Positions 57,001-64,000 of a DNA stretch of 64,000 bases are shown here, in pieces. The DNA is from Cryptomeria japonica (taxonomy: Eukaryota; Streptophyta; Pinopsida; Cupressales; Cupressaceae). A program made the translations under genes and the position numbers. Position 1 is the first letter of the stretch. Every line of letters begins with the position of its first letter. The stretch lies in NCBI RefSeq assembly GCF_030272615.1, contig NC_081412.1:673827823-673891822 (forward strand), given 5' to 3'. The notes below the pieces were generated by a model. The model was not told where the DNA came from. It saw only the letters and a list, made by a program, of their open reading frames with translations, and did no database searches.

Positions 57001-58469
57001 AACAGTCTTAAAACATACGCACAGCTCGATATTTTTTATTTTTTTGAAACACAATTCGAAATCAAAAAAAATAACGCCACACCTAAATTTCTTAATGAAT
57101 TTCGATTTAATAAGAACTGTGTTTTGATATCATCCCTTTTTTTTTTTGATGGGTATTCATTTCTTCAAACACAAATGGATTCCCACACCCAAAACAGATT
57201 GAAGAACATCAAAACCCAAATAAATTTGTTTTTATTTAAGAAAAACCAGACATGGCAAAAAGAACCATTTTAACACAATGGTCTAACTATGAAATTTTCT
57301 TGAAGAACACAAGCTACAAGCATGGATTTTAACCCACAATTCCAAATTTAGAACTGATAACAATATTTAAAAGATTGGATTTTGCCAACAATCAATTTCA
57401 CCCAATAGACCATTTCAAAACAACAAGGAAGAACAGTTAAGGTAAATCCTACCTCCATACGCATTCCTGGAATAGCTAAAGGAGAGCCCAATCCTGCCAG
57501 ATCCAGAAGAGCTTTTTTCCTCCCCAAAACCCCCAATTTTATCCAAAATTATTTTCCAACCCAAAAATTCTCCAAAAATGTCCATCCCCCAAAATTTCCC
57601 CAAATTTTAGGTTATATGGAAGAGTTGACCAAAATTCCATTTTTGGAATTAAAATTTTTATTTAAAAATAACTCTCCAAATTAATTCTTTTCTAACTATA
57701 GCAACAAATTGACTTGCTTTTCAATTCAAAATCAATTTTCTCATTCAATTCAATTTAACCTTTCAAATTTCAAAAGCCAACAGAATACAATTAAGTCTAT
57801 TGCAATTAAATACAAAACTTTCTTTTCAACAGCATATCCAAAAAGCATTTAATATTCAAAATCAGTCATTTAATCGAACTTGCTCCCAATTTAAAATGAG
57901 CAATCCAATATCAACGAAAATCGCATAACGAAATCCCGATTAATCTAGTCCATTAAACTCTAATGCACAAATACATATTTAATCAAGATAATTACTAAGG
58001 ACTAATTAATCAATTTAACCATGCACACCAAGCACGCAAACCGAGAAGGTCAACCAAACAAACGACTCGCAAACCCAAACAAAAAGGGAACACCGACGAC
58101 GGCTGACGATGCTCACTTGAGCACGACGAAGGTCAACTAGGGTCTTACGACCACTTAATCCAACTCTAAGGATTAAAGAGTACACTCAAACCTGCAGATC
58201 CAGGTGAAGACGAACCTCGCACTCATGCGGCGTTGTACCTGAAATCTCCTGCAACCAAGAGTCATACATGCATACATATATAAACTTTAATGAAAGCGTT
58301 AGCCCGATATTAATACCATGAAATAGGAACACCGAATAACTTGCATACAACTAGTGTGAAAACCACATCAACAGCTATGCGTTAAATCAACATCTGACTA
58401 AACATTATATTAAGGTAAACTAACCAAGATTAACTGAGATTAGAAATTGATTAGGGTAGGGGTACTACA
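54081..58469. mobile_element. 4.4 kb LTR-like insertion in hAT
   Basis: Ends are TGTAATGCCCC and GGGGTACTACA, which are inverted relatives. The TSD is GGCTT at 54,076-54,080 and 58,470-58,474. Excision re-joins the hAT reading AGFKAPIESDLRGPILSQMV. No gag or pol is present. A GC-rich, CpG-bearing block lies at 56,770-57,000, and the open frames there (56,735-57,273) are not protein-like. It may be a giant solo LTR of an Ogre/Tat-size element or a LARD. The terminal word resembles that of the 49,618 insertion in opposite orientation. Confidence 0.75.
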
Positions 58470-58695
58470 GGCTTTGAACCCCGCCCTACATATGGTAAGG
58501 GCATCAACCATTTCTTGCCAATAAGGAGACCTGTCGCAAATAAACTCAATGAGAACTCAATGAGATAAGTTAAGTATAAAAATTCAATGAGATAAGTTAA
58601 GTATAAAAATTAAAATAATCAAACGTAAAAGTTATAAAATATTCACCTAGCTGCAAAGAATGGAATACTGTTGTAGGTCCAAAACCTGCCAACTG
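58470..58695 (-). pseudogene. hAT transposase, segment before the DDE domain
   Basis: The minus strand reads DRSPYWQEMVDALTICRAGF up to the GGCTT duplication at 58,470. This corresponds to the hAT stretch between BED finger and catalytic domain. A short direct repeat (AATGAGATAAGTTAAGTATA, 58,557-58,603) lies in the intron-like part. Confidence 0.7.
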
Positions 58696-59277
58696 TCATT
58701 TTAGCAGCATCATGGACCTCCTTGTTCCAACCCATGCCCTCAAGTGACTAGTGGGACCCAGGCGTAGTGCGAGGCACAAAGAAGGTATCCAACCTAGATT
58801 TACGAATCCTAGGTCCAAAGCTAACACTCCACTTATAGAAGTAGAAGCGAAAGCATGAGAAGTGGCGGTGACACTGCCACTTATAGAAGTAGAAGCGAAA
58901 GCACCAACAATAGAAAACTGAGTGGGATGATATGAAAGTAAGGAAGAAGGGCCTCCAACACAACCTAACTGTGTCCCTCTTCCTAAATTTTCCTCTCTCC
59001 CAATGGCCGCTCGATCCTCCTTGTGTTTCTTTTTCCTTTCAATTTCCTCAACCATTACATAACATTCACGTACGGCCTCAGGGAGTGCTTTTAGGCATGG
59101 TTCGGCATCATGTCCACGCACACTAGAAATATGGTATTTTAGTCTATATATACCTCTATGGAATATTGTTTTGCAAAATGTACATTTTGTTTGCCCCTTT
59201 CCTTACCCTGGAAAATCCTCATGATATTTCCAAGCAAGGTCCTTTCTAATGGGGGGTCTAGAAGCTGAAGTAGACAT
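58696..59277 (-). pseudogene. hAT transposase N-terminus with BED zinc finger
   Basis: Minus-strand ATG at 59,277 (MSTSASRPPIRKDLAWKYHE). The finger CTFCKTIFHRGIYRLKYHIS (C-x2-C...H, 59,185-59,125) continues into VRGHDAEPCLKALPEAVREC, matching plant BED domains that bind the transposon ends. One TAA at 59,203 interrupts it. Downstream are a Lys/Glu-rich helix (VEEIERKKKHKED) and a linker containing a duplicated segment that encodes AFASTSISG twice. Confidence 0.8.
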
Positions 59278-59943
59278 TGTAGGATAGTTTTGTGAAACTT
59301 GAAGTTGAGGCAAATAATAAAATGAATTTTGCTGCAATAAAACATTACAAATACAAAATAAAATTAATACATACATTCAAAAAAACTAAAGTAGGGTTTG
59401 TAAATTTTTTTTAAAAAAATTGTAGGTTTTGTCAGACCCTACTTTAAAAAAAGAAAAATTTACAAACCCTACATACAACCCTACATAGTACAACTACATA
59501 CTACATGCTACATACAAACATACAAAAAAATTTGGAAGAAAATGTAAAACTTGTAAAATAAATGAATAGAAAATGGAATTTTTGCTTACAAGAAACAAAA
59601 TAATCTTCAGAAAAACAATCTTACCTCTTACAACAAGCTTGAAATGAGCTGCAAATTTTTCCTATCCAACTCTTGATGCACCAAATCCAAACACAATGCA
59701 GCTCCAATGTGACAAATTGAAGAAAACTTGAGCTTCCTCCTTGCTGGTTTTTCTTCTATGCACCTTTGTTTTTCTTCCCACCTCACTTTACTCCTATTTT
59801 TTCAAGTGAATGAAATGAAGTTCACTTTTAGGGGTAGGAGATAATTAACCAAAAAAATGGATTTGAAAAAGCTCTTAAAACGGATTTTTTTTGGGTCTTT
59901 TTTGCATCTTAACGCTGGCCGAGTTTGAGGCTTGGGACTCGCT

Positions 59944-59977
59944 GAGTTTGGCGAGTTTTGGCCAAACTCGCCAACTC
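59944..59977. repeat. Subterminal hairpin of hAT
   Basis: GAGTTTGGCGAGTTT and CCAAACTCGCCAACTC are near-complementary around a 3-base centre, inside a cluster of CGAGT words typical of transposase-binding subterminal repeats. Confidence 0.6.
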
Positions 59978-60084
59978 GGCAAGTCTGACGAGTTTGCTCG
60001 CGAGTCTGAGTCCCAAAGACTTGGCGAGCATGTCTCGGTCTCGGACTCGGTGAGTCTGGTGATTTTCTAATCTATGAATAGAAC

Positions 60085-61172
60085 TCGTGTATCTAATAGT
60101 ACTCGATGCTGTAGAATTTAGTTTTCTCTTTCTGCTTGCAAAAGTTAGTGATGCATGTAATTGGGGTATTATGATTGAGGTAATATCTATGTTTATAGAA
60201 TTTAGTTTTTCATTAGGTTTATGTCTGTACATAAACTTATTAGTTTAAGGGTGAAGCCTTATTGTTTTAATAATATTTTTGAGTATAAGATTTAGTCTTA
60301 TAGTTCGTAGGTAAATTAACAAATGATCAAATGTTTGTCAATGGATTCTTATATAAACGTATAAGAACTTTGAAATGTCATCAACAAAATATCATAATTA
60401 TATTTGTTAACAAGTGACATAAATATTTTGATTTCTTTATATAATATTTCATAACTATTCAATATTTTTGTGTCATATATGGAATAAGTTATTCATTTAA
60501 ACAAGTATTCTTGATCTGTTGAAAAATACTATTCTTCTGTGTATAACTATTGGAATGGTAATGTATGACAAAGGAAGTACTTCAACTTATATGTTTGTCT
60601 TATTAAAAAATTTAAGAGATGAGTACAATAAATACCTTGTATTATTTTATCATGAAATTTAAATTTTTCTAAAATATTTTTTATGATCATTTAAAGATGA
60701 ATATAAGTTGTATTTTAAATAATAATGTGTTGCTTTTCTAACAATAAATAGTATTTTTGTGATCAACTATTAGAACATTTGTGTTGGACATAACAAGATT
60801 TATGATTACCCAAATATATTGAAATCACTTGGGTTACATTGAAGTTATAATTAGAAAAAGAATATGATATAGATCTAACAAAAAAGGATATTTTATTGTT
60901 TAACCAATAGAAATTCCATGATTGAAATTTTGTTGAATATTTTGAAATTCTTTTTAAGAACACTTTCACAAGACACGTCGATTGATCTAGTGAGTTGCAC
61001 AATGAATCACATCTCCAAACCTTAATTGTATATAATTTAAAAACCATTTCATATTTAAAAAAATTGATGTAATTACAACTTACAAAATTAAGCTTCATGA
61101 TTATTGATGCGTCTCTCCTATATGTATAATTTGCACAAACATATTTTTAGTAATTATTTTATCCATACATTG
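60085..61172 (+). repeat. Long dispersed/tandem repeat, copy A
   Basis: It starts near GTGTATCTAATAGTAC and is collinear with copy B from TTGTTAACAAGTGACA (60,404) to TTATTTTATCC (61,150). Copy B lacks A's 60,125-60,403. There is no coding content. Confidence 0.8.
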
Positions 61173-61445
61173 CCCTGATAGTGGCAAGTTTTGAACACGC
61201 TGCATTCAAATATTGGAGTACAGTTTTATTAATAACAGTATTCTCTGTGGAATTGGGCTTTGAGCCGGGTTCTAGGAAAGGTCAAGGAATCAAAAGAGTA
61301 CATCTCCAGCCACCACCTGGTGATAAATATGAATATGGAGATTGCTGCCATGATTATGGTGGCCCGTGGCAGGATGCGCTCTTTTTTTATTTGTACCTAC
61401 TATAATTAGGAGAGACCGGTCAATATTAATTAGACGGTATCTAAT
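61165..61445 (+). pseudogene. Second, truncated copy of the TIR-LRR gene tail
   Basis: It is homologous at nucleotide level to 46,925-47,200. FEHAAFKYW and LITVFSVELGFEPGSRKGQG match FEHTAFKYW and LITVLSMELGFQSGFRKGQA. One extra A near 61,291 shifts the frame; after it the other frame reads EYISSHH...NMNMEIAAMIMVA. It ends with GAGAGACCGGTCAAT and AGACGGTATC, the same words that begin the 163-base duplication. No TIR, NB-ARC or LRR is nearby, so this is a fragment of a duplicated locus. Confidence 0.7.
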
Positions 61446-61455
61446 AGCACAAGTG

Positions 61456-62755
61456 TATCTAATACTGCAGAATAGTGCATTTGTTAACAAGTGACAAATA
61501 TTTTGATTGCTTTATATAATATTTCATAACTATTCAATACTTTGTGTCATATATGAAATAAGGTATTTATTTAAACAAGTATTTCTGTTTGGATGAAAAA
61601 TGCTATTCTTATGTGCAGCTATTCTTATATGTTTGTCTTATTGGAAAATTTAAGAGATGACTACAGTAAAATACTTAATATTATTTTTTCACAAAATTTA
61701 AAATTTTTTAAAATATTTTTTATGATCATTTAAAGTTGAAGATAAGTTGTATTTTAAATAATAATGTGTTGTTTTTTAAACAATAAATAGTATTTTTGTG
61801 ATCAACTATGGATCATTTGTGTTGGATATAACAAGATTTATGATTATCAAAATATATTGAAATGGGTTACATAGAAGTTATAATTTTAAAAAGAGTATGA
61901 TATTGTTCTAACAAAAAATGATATTTTATTGTTCAATCACTAGGGATTCCATGATTGAATTTTTGTTGAATATTTAGAAATTGTTTTTAAGAACACTATA
62001 TGTTGATCTAATAAGTTGCACAATGAGTCACATCTCGAAATTTTAATTGTACATAGATAAAAGAACCATTTCATTTTTTTTTAAATGGAGGTCCTATAAA
62101 ATTCCATGTAATTGCAACGTACTTCCAAAATTAACCTACATGATTATTGATATATCTCTCCTATATGTATAATATGGACATGCATATTTTTAATAATTAT
62201 TTTATCCCTATATTGCCCCATAAATGAAAAGCATGTATGTCACAAGTTTGATAGCATGGATGATGGGCATCTCTCAATGGATGGCTTATAATATTTTATA
62301 AGAAAATAGATGGTTTCAAAATATTCATGCAAAGTGCTTAACATGGAAAATGTGTTATCCTTTATATAAGGAGGAATCGTTTTAGACATATTCCAAGGAT
62401 TTAAGTTTAAATATTAGTACATACCAAAAAAGTTATTAGATTTTATTATTATTATTATTTTCATTTTTTTATCTTTGTGCAAATAAAAATTCATTAAGTT
62501 GATTTTTTTTAAGTATAATTAATTCATATTATTTTATTATTTAGAAAAAGAAAATTATTTCTAATGTGTTTATATATGTATATTGTGCATAACAAATCAA
62601 ATGTCGTTTAGTAAAAATATAAATTATTTAAATTTTTTTATGCATACATATTGTAGGTAAGTAAAAGATTTATCTATTTTTCAATATTTGTATGTATGCA
62701 TATTATACACAACATTTTGACGGCTAGCTCATCACATTAATGTTTAAAGCGAATT
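61456..62755 (+). repeat. Long repeat, copy B
   Basis: It follows copy A's order through GCACAATGAGTCACATCTC and TTATTTTATCCCTATATTGCCCC. It then continues through ATGGATGATGGGCATCTCTC and TATAAGGAGGAAT, a part shared with copy C but not A. Confidence 0.85.
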
Positions 62756-63072
62756 CATGAAATCGATGTTTTTAGTTACTTTTATCATATTATATAATCT
62801 GTGGTTTGCATTGTGCTAATAGACATCAATACAAAATGTAGAGTCGCATAGAAGGTAAAGATCAAAGAAAAAGATGTACATTTTATGAATGTGTCAATAG
62901 ATTTTGTGTTTAATTTTTGTTTGAACATGCCCTCTTTAATTTTGTATGATTTCCTATGCTTATTTGAGGTTTCTTTTATTTATTTTGTATGGAGTGTATG
63001 TTGTATTTTAATTTTTGGAACTTCCAAGGGCTTCAGATCAATTATTTGACAAAGGGTGAGGAGGATAATGAA
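62756..63072. other. Spacer between copies B and C
   Basis: Unique AT-rich sequence; nothing recognised. Confidence 0.4.
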
Positions 63073-64000
63073 GATATAACAAGATTTATGATTATCAAAA
63101 TATATTGAAATGGGTTACATAGAAGTTATAATTAAAAAAAGAATATTGTTCTAACAAAAAATGATATTTTTTTCTTCAACCACTAGGGATTCCATGATTG
63201 AGTTTTTGTTGAATATTTAGAAATTGTTTTTAAGAACACTATATGCTGATCTAGTGAGTTACACAATGAGTCACATCTCCAAACCTTAATTGTAGATAGA
63301 TAAAAGGACCATTTCAAAAAAAATTTAAATGGAGGTCCTATAAAATTCCATGTAATTGCAACATACTTCCAAAATTAACCTACACGATTATTGATGTTTC
63401 TCTCCTATATGTATAGTATGAACATGCATATTTTTAATAATTATTTTGTCCCTATATCACCCCATAAATGAAAGGAATGTATGTTACAAGTTTGATAGCA
63501 TGGATGATCGGCATCTCTCAATGGATGGCTTATAATATTTTATAAGAAAATAGATGGTTTCAAAATATTCATGCAAAGTGCTTAACATGGAAAATGTGTT
63601 ATGTTTATATAAGGAGGAATTGGTTTAGACATTCTAAGGATTTAAGTTTAAATATTAGTACATACCAAAAAGGTTATTAGATTTTATCATTATTATTTTT
63701 ATTTTTTAAGTTTGTTCAAATAAAAATTAATTAAGTTGATTTTTTTAAGTATAATTAATTCATATTATTTTATTATTTAAAAAAGGAAAATTATTTCTAA
63801 TGTTTTTATATATGTATTTTGTGCATAACAAATCAAATGTCATTTAGTATATAAGTAAAAGATTTATCTATTTTTCAATATTTGTATGTATGCATATTAT
63901 ACACAAAATTTTGATGGCTAACTCATCACATTAATATTTAAAGAGAATTCATTAAATCGATGTTTTTAGTTACTTTTTTCATATTATATAATTTATGGTT
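63073..64000 (+). repeat. Long repeat, copy C (runs off the window)
   Basis: Nearly identical to 61,826-62,755, starting GATATAACAAGATTTATGAT, with an offset of about 1,247 bases and small indels. The copy continues past the window end. Confidence 0.9.

Larger units (their letters stand above)
48035..60070 (-). mobile_element. hAT transposon, decayed and split by two LTR insertions
   Basis: Minus-strand transposase pieces in correct order from BED finger (59.2 kb) to dimerisation domain (48.6 kb). GACTCGG/CGAGT-rich subterminal sequence lies at both ends (48,060-48,110 and 59,920-60,060). Exact terminal inverted repeats and the 8-base TSD were not resolved, so the outer limits are approximate. 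About 8 kb of its ~12 kb span is inserted LTR sequence. Confidence 0.65.

Noticed and set aside
56735-57273. Overlapping ORFs on both strands in a GC-rich block, Arg/Pro/Ala-rich
   Set aside because: They are inside the 4.4 kb LTR-like insertion; several frames are open only because GC-rich DNA has few stops.
59909-60232. 107-codon minus-strand ORF at the hAT right end
   Set aside because: It covers the GAGT/CGAG-rich subterminal repeats upstream of the BED exon; it is a reading of repeats, not transposase.

Overview
This window looks like a repeat-dominated stretch of a large plant nuclear genome. The evidence is LTR retrotransposons of both plant superfamilies (Ty3/gypsy and Ty1/copia), a plant hAT transposon, tRNA-derived SINEs, an AT-rich background, and one locus encoding a plant TIR domain and leucine-rich repeats. 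The TIR and LRR wording and the very deep nesting of elements resemble conifers, but that is an inference; only 'seed plant' is firm. No bacterial, organellar or viral gene block is present.

Layout, left to right. Positions 1-20,000 are mostly anonymous AT-rich DNA. They hold small supportable items: a retroelement RNase H fragment (5.3 kb), two copies of one long tRNA-type SINE (5.8 and 16.0 kb), a second SINE-like unit (16.65 kb), a ~0.95 kb pyrimidine/purine tract (6.6-7.5 kb), a palindromic TGCCAAA cluster (7.8 kb), a duplicated exon-like block with conserved splice donors (12.0 and 12.5 kb), a 5S rRNA-derived fragment (13.14 kb), CA-tailed tandem units (15.3-16.0 kb), a DUF4283-type pseudogene (18 kb) and a probable copia LTR (18.8 kb). 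Positions 20,100-37,430 are one nest. A minus-strand copia remnant is cut in its RNase H region by a chromodomain-type gypsy element (20,427-27,568, TSD TTGCA). The same remnant is cut in its RT region by a minus-strand gypsy element carrying only gag and protease (28,279-37,323, TSD AAAAC/GAAAC), whose gag is in turn cut by a solo LTR (32,338-33,950, TSD AAATG).

Positions 38,092-47,490 hold the one host-type locus. A nearly complete copia element (38,285-43,632) sits just upstream of a two-exon TIR gene start (43,931-44,702). A truncated gypsy LTR-gag fragment (44,680 to ~46,375, minus strand) lies where an NB-ARC domain would be expected, and an LRR plus C-terminal tail follows (46,450-47,346). 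The copia element is bracketed by an exact-length 193-base duplication of the sequence that now forms the TIR gene promoter.

Positions 48,035-60,070 are a minus-strand hAT transposase pseudogene (BED finger, DDE region, dimerisation domain) split by two very long LTR-like insertions (49,618-53,219, TSD GTGGT; 54,081-58,469, TSD GGCTT). From 60,085 to the end are three copies of a ~0.75-1.3 kb repeat, with a second broken copy of the TIR-LRR gene's C-terminal tail (61,165-61,445) between the first two.

Functionally, almost everything is dead mobile DNA. The only candidate for a living product is the TIR-only protein. The boundaries given for the nested insertions rest on paired target-site duplications plus re-joining of the interrupted reading frames, so they are the firmest statements here.
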